From Cupriavidus necator (GTDB taxonomy: Bacteria > Pseudomonadota > Gammaproteobacteria > Burkholderiales > Burkholderiaceae), in NCBI GenBank assembly GCA_022041995.1, contig CP074381.1:2728001-2792000 (forward strand): a stretch of DNA of 64,000 nucleotides, read 5' to 3'. The notes under the pieces are model-generated. The model did no database searches. It was not told where the DNA came from and saw nothing but the letters and a program-made list of their open reading frames with translations. Positions within the stretch are counted from its first letter, which is position 1. Every line of letters starts with the position of its first letter. Below, in pieces: positions 1-8,153 of the stretch. Made by a program: the position numbers and the translations under genes.

Positions 1-533
1 GCGCTGGGCAGGTAGACATGGCGCAGCAGCTGCTTCTGGTTGGCACCCAGCATGCGCGCGTTGGCCAGCACCACCGGGCTCACTTCCTTGACGCCCTGGT
101 AGACGTTGAAGAAGACGATGAAGAACACCAGCGTCACCGCCAGCGCCACCTTGGACCAGATGCCCAGGCCGAACCAGACCGCAAAAATCGGTGCCAGGAT
201 CACGCGCGGCATCGAGTTCATGGCCTTGACGTAGGGGTCGAGGATGGCCGAGGTCAGCGGACTCAGCGCCAGCCACAGGCCCACGCCCAGCCCCGCCACC
301 GTGCCGATGCCGAAGGCCAGCACGGTTTCGACCAGCGTCACGCCCAGGTGCAGGTAGATATCGCGCTCGACGATAAACCAGCTCCAGATGCGCTGCGCCA
401 CCATCAGCGGCTCACCAAAGAAAAAGGCAACCTGCTGCGAGCGCGTGGCCATATGCCACACGCCGAGGATCACCACCAGGACGAGCAGTTGCCAGACGCG
501 CAGCATGCCCTTGGAATCAGTACGAAATGCCAT
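1..533 (-). CDS. ABC transporter permease, SsuC/TauC type (partial, C-terminus off the window)
   Basis: Inner-membrane permease of an importer in the nitrate/sulfonate/taurine class. The visible 177 codons start at ATG 533 and run off the left edge in frame. They encode several hydrophobic helices and a cytoplasmic EAA-type loop (ANARMLGANQKQLLRHVYLP) that docks on the ATPase. The gene lies 30 bases downstream of the ATPase gene and on the same strand, and the solute-binding protein gene lies upstream of both, so the three form one transporter. The substrate cannot be read from the sequence. The lyase and CoA-transferase genes further upstream suggest an organic acid rather than a sulfonate, which is inference. 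Confidence 0.88.
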   Translation of the reverse strand, partial: MAFRTDSKGMLRVWQLLVLVVILGVWHMATRSQQVAFFFGEPLMVAQRIWSWFIVERDIYLHLGVTLVETVLAFGIGTVAGLGVGLWLALSPLTSAILDPYVKAMNSMPRVILAPIFAVWFGLGIWSKVALAVTLVFFIVFFNVYQGVKEVSPVVLANARMLGANQKQLLRHVYLPS

Positions 534-563
534 CGGGATTCAGGTCTCGTTAGGTTGGAGGGC

Positions 564-1376
564 TCAGGCCACCTTGCGCTGCTGGGCGTAGCCCTTGAGC
601 ACTTCCTCGCGCAGCACGTCCCAGATCGCGGCGTGCAGTTCGACAAAACGGGGATGGTTGCAGATCTCGGCCACGTCGCGCGGGCGCGGCAGGTCGATCT
701 CGAACTCGCCGATCGGGTGCGTGCCGGGGCCGGCCGAGAGCACCACCACGCGGTCGCTCATGGCGATGGCCTCGTCCAGGTCGTGGGTGATGAAGAGCAC
801 GGCCTTGCGCTTGGCGGCCCACAGCTCCAGCACCTCGTTCTCCATCAGCTGGCGGGTCTGGATATCCAGCGCCGAGAATGGCTCGTCCATCAGGATGATG
901 TCCGGGTCCAGCACCAGCGTCTGCGCCAGCGCGACACGCTTGCGCATGCCGCCCGAGAGCTGGTGCGGGTAGCGGTCGCCAAAGCCGCCCAGGCCCACGC
1001 GGCGCAGCCATTCTTCGCCCTGCCGCACGGCCTCGGCACGCGCCACGCCGCGGAACTCCAGGCCGGCAACGACGTTGTCCAGCGCGCTGCGCCAGGGCAT
1101 CAGCGCCTCGGTCTGGAACATATAGCCGGCGCGGCGGTTGATGCCGCGCAGGGGCTCGCCAAACACGCGCACCTCGCCGCTGGAGGGTTCCAGCAGGCCG
1201 GCGCCGACGTTCAGCAGCGTGGACTTGCCGCAGCCGGTGGGGCCGACCACGGAGACGAATTCGCCGGGCTGGATCGACAGCGTGACGTCCTGGACCGCGG
1301 TATAGCGCTGGCTGCGGTCATCGCGCGAGACAAAGGTGCAGGTGACCTGGTCGAGGGAAAGTGCGGGAGTGCTCAT
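564..1376 (-). CDS. ABC transporter ATP-binding protein, SsuB/TauB type
   Basis: Cytoplasmic ATPase of the same importer, 270 aa, the usual length for the family. Walker A GPTGCGKST is at about residues 45-53, the signature LSGGMRKR near 145, and Walker B IILMDEPFSALD follows. The frame is open further upstream to 1451, but the start chosen is ATG 1376 (MSTPALSLDQ), which begins just before the first conserved strand as in homologues. It sits between the solute-binding protein and permease genes on the minus strand. Intact. Confidence 0.9.
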   Translation of the reverse strand: MSTPALSLDQVTCTFVSRDDRSQRYTAVQDVTLSIQPGEFVSVVGPTGCGKSTLLNVGAGLLEPSSGEVRVFGEPLRGINRRAGYMFQTEALMPWRSALDNVVAGLEFRGVARAEAVRQGEEWLRRVGLGGFGDRYPHQLSGGMRKRVALAQTLVLDPDIILMDEPFSALDIQTRQLMENEVLELWAAKRKAVLFITHDLDEAIAMSDRVVVLSAGPGTHPIGEFEIDLPRPRDVAEICNHPRFVELHAAIWDVLREEVLKGYAQQRKVA

Positions 1377-1509
1377 GGTGAACCGTCTCGATCCCGCCGT
1401 GGCGCCGCCGGGGAGCATGGCGCGGGCGGGTGATGATGGATTGGCCGTCAAGGCTTCAAAGCAAAGGCCCGCTGTGGACAGCGGGCCGATGGCATCGACG
1501 GCAAGGGTC

Positions 1510-2552
1510 TTACTTGTACTTGGCGTTGGCCTTCTGCACGAAGGCGTTGGTGTAGGTCTCTTCCAGCTTGACCGGCTTGCCCTTGAGCTCGGCGTCGAAC
1601 TGGCTCAGCGCGTTGAACGCGGTGCGCGGACCGTCGGCCGGCATGGTGCCGTCCGGCGAGATCGCTTCCTTGACCTTGTCCCACGCAGCCAGGTACAGCG
1701 CGCGGTCACCCAGCAGGTAGCTTTCCGGCACGGTCTTGACGATATCGGACGGCCCCGCCTTCTGCAGCCACTTGAGCGCGCGTACCATGGCATTGGTCAG
1801 CGCCTGCGTGGTGTTGGGGTTCTGCTGGATAAACGCCTGCGACGCATACAGGCAGCCCGACGGCATGTTGCCGCCGAACACCGCCTGCGTATCCTTGAGC
1901 GTGCGGGTGTCCGAGGCGATGCGCACTTCATTCTTCTGCGTCAGCATCGACACCACCGGGTCCAGGTTGGCCATGGCGTCGATCTGGCCCGAACGCATCG
2001 CCGCCACCGCGCCGGCGCTGGCGCCCACGCCGATGAACGACACGTCGGACGGCTTCAGGCCGGCCTTGGCCAGCACGAAGTTGGCCATCATGTTGGTCGA
2101 CGAGCCCGGCGCGGTCACGCCGATCTTCTTGCCCTTCAGGTCGGCGATCGACTTGAAGTTGGGCATGGTCTTGTTCGACACCACCAGCACGATCTGCGGG
2201 GCGCGGCCCTGCAGCACGAATCCTGGTAGCGCTGGCCCTTGGCCTGCAGGTTGATGGTGTGCTCGTAGGCGCCCGAGACCACGTCGGCGCTGCCGCCCAC
2301 CACGGCCTGCAGCGCCTTGGCGCCGCCGGCGAAGTCGACGATCTCGACGTCCAGCCCTTCTTCCTTGAAGTAGCCGAGGCGCTCGGCAATGGTCAGCGGC
2401 AGGTAATAGAACAGGTTCTTGCCGCCCACCGCGATGGTGACCTTGGTCTTCTCCGGCTTGCCCTGTGCCTGCGCCTGGCCGAAGGTGAACCAGCCGGCCA
2501 GGAACAGCGCCAGCGCGATCAGGAATTGCTTCCAGAATTTCTTGTTATACAT
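1510..2552 (-). CDS. ABC transporter substrate-binding protein, NMT1/SsuA-like (frameshifted)
   Basis: Periplasmic binding protein of the importer. It starts at ATG 2552 behind a GGAG ribosome site, with a signal peptide (hydrophobic core FLIALALFLAGWFTFG, then AQAQ). The N-terminal part (to about residue 110, ending QAKGQRYQ) and the C-terminal part (from FVLQGRAPQIVLVV) lie in different frames. They join if one base is added near 2221: CAG-GATTC would become CAG-GCATTC (Q-A-F). The span of 1043 bases plus one gives 347 aa, normal for the family. The break resembles the other one-base losses in this window, so it may be a sequencing error rather than gene death. Confidence 0.8.
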
Positions 2553-2731
2553 CCGAGATCTCCTACCCGTGTGGACTGGCGCTGCGGCAACGTGCGCTCG
2601 AAGGGGGCGCGCCGCGGTGCGGCAAATTGCGATGCTACCGGACGGTGCGATGCACCGCATCGGTATCAACACCTAGCGAACCCGCGAGCTTAGCGCCCTT
2701 ACCTTTCGATCACCTTGCCTCAGCCCTGCGG

Positions 2732-3756
2732 TCATTCCGCCTGGATGTTGGCGGACTTGATCACCTTGGCCCAGCGCGCCAGCTCCGCCTTCTGGTATTG
2801 CGCCAGCTGCTGCGGGCTCATGTACTTGGCCTCGGCGCCCAGTTCCTCGGCCTTCTTGCGGAAGGCTTCGGTGCGCATGATCTTCTCGATCTCGCCGGTG
2901 AGCTTGTCGATCACCGGCTTGGGGGTGCCTGCCGGCGCGTACATCGCGAACCACGACGACACGTCCAGGTCGGGGTAGCCGGCCTCGGGCGCCGACGGCA
3001 CGTCCTTCAGGCTGGGCAGGCGGGTCTTGCTGGTCACCACCAGCGGGCGCAGCTTGCCGGCGGCGATATGGGCCATCAGCGGCGGCGGCGTGGTGATGGT
3101 CAGGTCCACCGAGCCGCCCAGCAGGTCGGTCATGGCCGGGCCCGTGCCCTTGTACGGCACGTGCGTGATATGCGTGCCGGCCATCTGGTTCAGCAGCTCG
3201 GTCGAGACATGTTGCAGCGAGCCGTTGCCCGACGAGGCGTAGTTCAGCTTGTCGGGATTGGCCTTGGCGTAGGCCACCAGCTCCTTCAGCGACTTGACCG
3301 GCAGGCTCGGGCGCACCACCAGCACCTGCGGCGCCGACAGGATGTTGGCCACCGGCGCAAAGTCCTTGACCGGGTCCCACGACAGGCTCTTCACCAGCAG
3401 CGGCGTGATCACGTGGAAGCCGGAGTACTGCAGCATCAGCGTGTAGCCGTCTGGCTTGGCCCGCGCCACCAGCTGCGCGGCGATGCTGCCGTTGCCGCCG
3501 GGACGGTTGTCCACCACCACCGGCTGGCCGAGCGCCTTGGACAGCGGTTCCGCAATCATGCGCGCCGCGATATCGGTGGTGCCACCGGCCGCGGCCGATA
3601 CCACCAGCGTCACTGGACGGGTGGGATAGGTGCCGTCCTGCGCCAGTGCGGCGGGGCGAACCACGCTGCGCCGAGTACCGCGAGCGCGGCGGCTACGGCC
3701 TTGCGCCGTGCGGGCATCGTGGACAAGACTGGCTTGGGTTGAAGGTCTCGCTTCAT
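2732..3756 (-). CDS. Bug/TctC-family tripartite tricarboxylate receptor (frameshifted in the signal peptide)
   Basis: Periplasmic solute receptor of the Bug family, which is greatly expanded in Burkholderiales and binds small carboxylates. The mature part shows family hallmarks: PTRPVTLVV, GGTTDIAARM, VVDNRPGGNGSIAA and VPYKGTGPAMTDLLGG. A natural start at ATG 3756 gives a typical signal sequence, but its frame meets the mature frame only if one base is added near 3650 (CCGCCGCACTGG to CCGCCGGCACTGG). That gives 341 aa. Without the correction the best start is an unlikely GTG at 3664 with no signal peptide. No TctA/TctB membrane genes are adjacent, which is common for these orphan receptors. 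Confidence 0.85.
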
Positions 3757-3805
3757 GAAGGTCTCCGTTATCTTGTGGAAGTGTTGTTCTTGTCTGGGTG
3801 CCGGG

Positions 3806-4774
3806 CTATGCCTGCCCGGCGAAATGCTCCGCCATCCAGGCCGGCGGCTGGTGCGTGCGCAGGCGCGGGCCGGCGCTCAGCAACTGGCTGTGGATGTCGC
3901 GGCCGACCAGCGCCGGCATGCCGGCCACCACGTCGAGCAGCGCGCCCAGGTCGACGCCGGTCTCGACGCCCATGCAGTCGAACATGTGGACCAGGTCTTC
4001 GGTGCTGACGTTGCCGCTGGCACCGGGGGCGTAGGGGCAGCCGCCCAGGCCGCCGGCGGCCGCGTCGAAGCGCGTCACGCCGGTCTGCCAGGCAGCCAGG
4101 GCATTGGCCAGGCCCATGCCGCGGGTGTTGTGCAGGTGGATGGTCAGGCCGGTAGCGGGCAGCGCCGCCTGGAAGGCTTCACACAGGGCCGCGACCTGGT
4201 TCGGGTAGGCCATGCCGGTGGTGTCGCACAGCGTGATGCCGGCCGCGCCGGCCTCGGCGAAGCGGGTGGCCAGTGCCATCACCGCGGCGCCATCGACCTC
4301 GCCCTCGAAGGGACAGCCGAACACGGTCGACAGCGAAATATTGACCGGCACCCCGGCGCCGCGCGCCGCCTCGATCATCGCCAGCAATTGCTCTTGCGAC
4401 TGCTGGCGCGTCATGCGCAGGTTGGCGCGGTTGTGCGTCTCGCTGGCCGACATCACCAGGTTGACCTCATCCGGCTGGCACGACAGCGCGCGCTCCAGCC
4501 CCCGCAGGTTGGGCACCAGCGCGGTATAGCGCACGCCCGGGTGGCGCCGCATGCGGTGCATCAGTGCCTCGGCGTCGGCCAGCGCCGGGATGGCGCGGGC
4601 CGAGGTGAAAGAGGTGGCTTCGATGCGGGCGAAGCCGCAGGCCGACAGCGCGTCGAGGAAGGCGACCTTGGCGTCGGTCGGCACCACCGCCGGCTCGATC
4701 TGCAGGCCGTCGCGCGGCGCGACTTCGTTGATCTCGACGCGGGCTGGGCCGCGCAGGTTGGTGGCGGCGCTCAT
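3806..4774 (-). CDS. Hydroxymethylglutaryl-CoA lyase-like enzyme
   Basis: 322-aa TIM-barrel lyase of the HMGL-like family, which cleaves 3-hydroxy-3-methylglutaryl-CoA or a related 3-hydroxyacyl-CoA (for example citramalyl-CoA) with a divalent metal. The N-terminal catalytic motif EVAPRDGLQ is at residues 17-25. The metal-binding HLHNTRGMGLAN and the active-site loop GLGGCPYAPGASGNVSTED are present. The stop overlaps the start of the next upstream gene, the CoA-transferase, by four bases (ATGA). The pair therefore probably acts in sequence, CoA activation then C-C cleavage. Exact substrate unknown. Confidence 0.88.
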   Translation of the reverse strand: MSAATNLRGPARVEINEVAPRDGLQIEPAVVPTDAKVAFLDALSACGFARIEATSFTSARAIPALADAEALMHRMRRHPGVRYTALVPNLRGLERALSCQPDEVNLVMSASETHNRANLRMTRQQSQEQLLAMIEAARGAGVPVNISLSTVFGCPFEGEVDGAAVMALATRFAEAGAAGITLCDTTGMAYPNQVAALCEAFQAALPATGLTIHLHNTRGMGLANALAAWQTGVTRFDAAAGGLGGCPYAPGASGNVSTEDLVHMFDCMGVETGVDLGALLDVVAGMPALVGRDIHSQLLSAGPRLRTHQPPAWMAEHFAGQA

Positions 4775-5967
4775 GCGATCACCTTGCGCGCGCGCAGGTC
4801 GGCAATGGCGGCGTCATCGAAGCCTGCCTGCCGGAGCACCGCATCGGTATGCTCGCCCAACGCCGGCGCGCGGTCATGGATGGCGCCGGGGCTCGCCGAC
4901 AGCTTGGGCACCACGCCAGGCACTTCCACCGTCAGGCCGCCGGCCGAGGTCACCGACTCGATCACACCGCGCGCGCGGTAGTGCGGGTCTTCGGCGATGT
5001 CCTTGACGGTATAGATGCGGCCCGATGGCACCTGCGCGTCGCGCAGCACCGCCAGCACCGACTCCACGGTCTGCGTGCGGGTCCAGGCGGCGATGGCGGC
5101 ATCGATCTCGTCGACCCGCTGCACGCGGCCGTCGTTCTGCGCCAGCGCCGGATCGTCAGCCAGGTCGGCGCGGCCGATGGCCAGCATCATGCGCTTGAAG
5201 ATGGCATCGCCATTGGCCGCGACCAGCACGTACTCGCCACTGGCGCAGGGATAGGCGTTGGACGGCGCGATCCCCGGCAGCGCGCCGCCGGCGGGCTGGC
5301 GCACCGCGCCGAAGGCCGAGTATTCCGGCAGCAGGCTTTCGCTCAGGTTGAACAGCGACTCGTACAGCGCCACGTCGATGACCTGGCCTTCGCCGCCGCG
5401 CGCGTCGCGCTGGTACAGCGCCAGCAGCACGCCCATGGCGCCGTGCAGGCCGGCGATGGTGTCGCCCAGCGACAGCCCGGCGCGCACCGGCGCGCGGCCG
5501 GGCTCGCCGGTCAGGTGGCGCAGGCCCGCCATGGCCTCGGCCACCGCGGCAAAGCCCGGCTCGTCCTTCTTCGGGCCGGTCTGGCCGTAGCCCGACACGC
5601 GCAGCATGATCAGGCGCGGGTTGTCGGCATGCAGCACATCCCAGCCCAGGCCCCACTTCTCCATGGTGCCGGGGCGGAAGTTCTCGATCAGCACGTCGGC
5701 CTCGGCGGCCAGCTTGCGCACCAGTGCCTGGCCTTCCGGCTGGCGCAGGTCGATGCAGATCGATTCCTTGTTGCGCGACTGCGCTTCCCACCAGACCGAG
5801 GTGCCTTCATGCAGCATGCGCCATTTGCGCAGCGGGTCGCCCTGCCCCGGCGGCTCCACCTTGATGATGTGGGCGCCAAAGTCGGCCAGGGTCTTGGCGG
5901 CGAAGGGGCCGGCGATGAGTTGTCCGAGTTCGAGGACGCGAATGCCCTCGAGGATCTGTTGCGCCAT
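4771..5967 (-). CDS. Family III CoA-transferase (CaiB/BaiF type)
   Basis: 398-aa transferase that moves CoA between carboxylic acids through an aspartyl-CoA intermediate. It begins MAQQILEGIRVLELGQLIAG and has KVEPPGQGDPLR and IENFRPGTMEKWGLG, typical of formyl-CoA- and succinyl-CoA-dependent members. The catalytic Asp is likely in the GLSLGDTIAGLHG segment. Start ATG 5967 has GGAGA nearby and is preferred over the upstream ATG at 6036. Translational coupling to the lyase (ATGA overlap) suggests a succinyl-CoA:dicarboxylate transferase feeding the lyase, by analogy with HMG, itaconate or citramalate pathways. The partner acid is inference. Confidence 0.9.
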   Translation of the reverse strand: MAQQILEGIRVLELGQLIAGPFAAKTLADFGAHIIKVEPPGQGDPLRKWRMLHEGTSVWWEAQSRNKESICIDLRQPEGQALVRKLAAEADVLIENFRPGTMEKWGLGWDVLHADNPRLIMLRVSGYGQTGPKKDEPGFAAVAEAMAGLRHLTGEPGRAPVRAGLSLGDTIAGLHGAMGVLLALYQRDARGGEGQVIDVALYESLFNLSESLLPEYSAFGAVRQPAGGALPGIAPSNAYPCASGEYVLVAANGDAIFKRMMLAIGRADLADDPALAQNDGRVQRVDEIDAAIAAWTRTQTVESVLAVLRDAQVPSGRIYTVKDIAEDPHYRARGVIESVTSAGGLTVEVPGVVPKLSASPGAIHDRAPALGEHTDAVLRQAGFDDAAIADLRARKVIA

Positions 5968-6146
5968 GGGGTGTCTCCGTGCGATGCGGCTGTCTTGTTG
6001 CGGTGCGGCAAGACCAATGACTGGCGTGCCATACATTGCGTTCGGACGGAGTGTGCCCCAGCAGGGTGCCTGCCAGGAATCGGCAATCGGTGAAGCGGGC
6101 TTTCTCGGAACGCGAAAGGCCCTGGGAAACCCCTAGGAAGCGCGCG

Positions 6147-7052
6147 TCAGAACGGCGCCCGGTCCCCGCACAGGTGGGTGATCAGCAGACGGGCCGAGAC
6201 CGTCAGCCCGGCCGGGTCGCGCAGCCCGATCAGCAGCGAGCGGCGCGCCCAGGCGTCCTGCAGCGACACCAGCGACAGCCCCATCGACTTGACGTGCGGC
6301 TCGGCCGCGATGCGCGGCAGCACGCCCACGCCCAGGCCGGCCATCACCATGCGGCACATGGCGTCGAAGCTGCGCACCTGGATGCGCAACCGGAACGGCC
6401 GGTCCAGCCGGCTGCTCTCCTCCAGCAGGCGCGCGGCCAGCGAGGTTTCCTGCGGCAGGCTGACAAAATCGAATTCCAGCGTATCGGCATAGCGCACCGG
6501 GCCGCGCGCGGCCAGCGGATGGTTGGGCGGCGTGATGATGACCAGCTCGTCCTGCCGGTACTCGATCGTCATCAGCCCGGCCGCGGGGGTGCGGTCGGCA
6601 AAGATGCCCACGTCGGCGCGGTTCTCGATCAGCGCGGCGACGATGTCGCGGCTGTTCTGCTCTTCCAGCTCGATGCGGATGGTGGGGTGGCGCTGCATGA
6701 ACGACGCCAGGTCGTCGGGCAGGAACTGCGTGATCGCCGAGGTGTTGGCGCACACCCGCACCTGCCCGCGCACGCCCGAGGCGTAGTCCGACATCACGCC
6801 GGCCATGCGTTCAACGTCCTGCAGGATGGTCAGCGCGTGGTGGAAGCAGGCCTGGCCGGCCTCGGTCAGCTGCACGCCGGCGGCATGGCGGAAGAACAGC
6901 GGCGCGCCGACCGCGGTTTCCAGATCGGAGATGCGCTTGCTGGCGGCGGCCACGGCCAGGTGCGACTGGCGCGCGCCGGCCGAGATGCTGCCCTGCCGGG
7001 CCACGGCGACGAACAAGCCAAGCGTGACGAGATCGAAGCGGGCCAGGTTCAT
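6147..7052 (-). CDS. LysR-family transcriptional regulator
   Basis: 301-aa regulator. The N-terminal winged helix-turn-helix (FVAVARQGSISAGARQSHLAVAAASKRISDLE, in shorter pieces FVAVARQGSISAG and AAASKRISDLE) is at residues 15-50. It is followed by a LysR substrate-binding domain of two periplasmic-binding-protein-like lobes. It is on the same strand as, and 179 bases upstream of, the CoA-transferase gene, so it probably controls the uptake and cleavage cluster in response to its substrate. No convincing T-N11-A operator was picked out. Intact. Confidence 0.9.
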   Translation of the reverse strand: MNLARFDLVTLGLFVAVARQGSISAGARQSHLAVAAASKRISDLETAVGAPLFFRHAAGVQLTEAGQACFHHALTILQDVERMAGVMSDYASGVRGQVRVCANTSAITQFLPDDLASFMQRHPTIRIELEEQNSRDIVAALIENRADVGIFADRTPAAGLMTIEYRQDELVIITPPNHPLAARGPVRYADTLEFDFVSLPQETSLAARLLEESSRLDRPFRLRIQVRSFDAMCRMVMAGLGVGVLPRIAAEPHVKSMGLSLVSLQDAWARRSLLIGLRDPAGLTVSARLLITHLCGDRAPF

Positions 7053-7128
7053 GGGGCAGGCAGGTAGGCGGGGGAATCCGGTGATCGGCGCGCGGGCACG
7101 TGGGCGTTCCAGCCCCGCGCGATCGGGC

Positions 7129-7743
7129 TCAGAGGTTGCGGCGGTCCATCACCGCGCGGGCGATGGTGCCGGCATCGACGTATTCCAGCTCGCCGCCCAC
7201 CGGCACGCCGCGCGCCAGGCGCGACACCTTGAGGCCGCGCGCCTTGAGCATTTCGCCGATGTAGTGCGCGGTGGCCTCGCCTTCGCTGGTGAAGTTGGTG
7301 GCGACGATGACTTCGCCGACCGGGCCGCCCAGCTCAGGCTCGGTAGCGCGCGCGAGCAGCCGGTCAAGATGGATCTCGCGCGGGCCGATGCCGTCCAGCG
7401 GCGAGAGCCGGCCCATCAGCACGAAGTACTTGCCGCGGTAGGTCAGGGTCTGCTCGATCATGACCTGGTCGGCCGGGGTTTCCACCACGCACAGCACCGA
7501 GGCGTCGCGGCGGTCGTCCAGGCAGGTCTCGCAGATTTCCTGCTCGGTGAAGGTATTGCAACGCTGGCAGTGGCGGATATGGTCCGCCGCGCCGCGCAGC
7601 GCGTCGCCCAGCTTGCGCGCGCCCTCGCGATCGTGCTGCAGCAGGTGGTAGGCCATGCGCTGGGCGGACTTGGGCCCGACGCCGGGCAGCACCCGCAGCG
7701 CCTCGACCAGCGCCTGCAGCGAAGTCGGCGACGACGCTTTCAC
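7129..7743 (-). CDS. recR: Recombination protein RecR
   Basis: 204-aa recombination mediator that works with RecO and RecF to load RecA on gapped DNA. In order: an N-terminal helix-hairpin-helix ([20 protein letters not shown]), a four-Cys zinc finger (CQRCNTF...CETC, about residues 58-73), a Toprim domain ([12 protein letters not shown]) and a C-terminal segment with [16 protein letters not shown]. It follows ybaB by 7 bases in the classic dnaX-ybaB-recR order. Intact and of normal length. Confidence 0.97.
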
Positions 7744-7750
7744 GATGGCC

Positions 7751-8083
7751 TTAGAACGGCAGCTTGAAGCCCGGGGGCAGCGGCAGGCCCGAGGTCATCG
7801 AGCCCATCTTTTCCTGCGAGGTGGCTTCGGCCTTGCGCACGGCGTCATTGAAGGCGGCGGCGACCAGGTCTTCCAGCAGGTCCTTGTCTTCGCCCTCGGC
7901 CAGCAGGCTGGGGTCGATGGTGACGCGCTTGACGTCGTTCTTGCAGGTCATGACCACCTTGACGAGACCGGCGCCGGACTGGCCCTCGACCTCGATCAGG
8001 GCCAGCTGCTCCTGCATCTTCTTCATGTTTTCCTGCATCTGCTGAGCTTGCTTCATCAGCCCGGCGAGTTGACCTTTCATCAT
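7751..8083 (-). CDS. ybaB: YbaB/EbfC-family nucleoid-associated protein
   Basis: 110-aa small DNA-binding protein that associates with the nucleoid. A Met- and Gln-rich N-terminal helix ([20 protein letters not shown]) is followed by the conserved [11 protein letters not shown] and [18 protein letters not shown] segments. Start ATG 8083 (MMKGQ) has GGAGC upstream; the frame is open further but without family similarity. It lies between dnaX and recR on the same strand. Confidence 0.95.
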   Translation of the reverse strand: MMKGQLAGLMKQAQQMQENMKKMQEQLALIEVEGQSGAGLVKVVMTCKNDVKRVTIDPSLLAEGEDKDLLEDLVAAAFNDAVRKAEATSQEKMGSMTSGLPLPPGFKLPF

Positions 8084-8153
8084 GATGGAATGCTCCTGGA
8101 TTCGGTAAGAAATTCGGTGAAGTAACTTCGGTAAAGCAAACGCAGGCCGCGGA

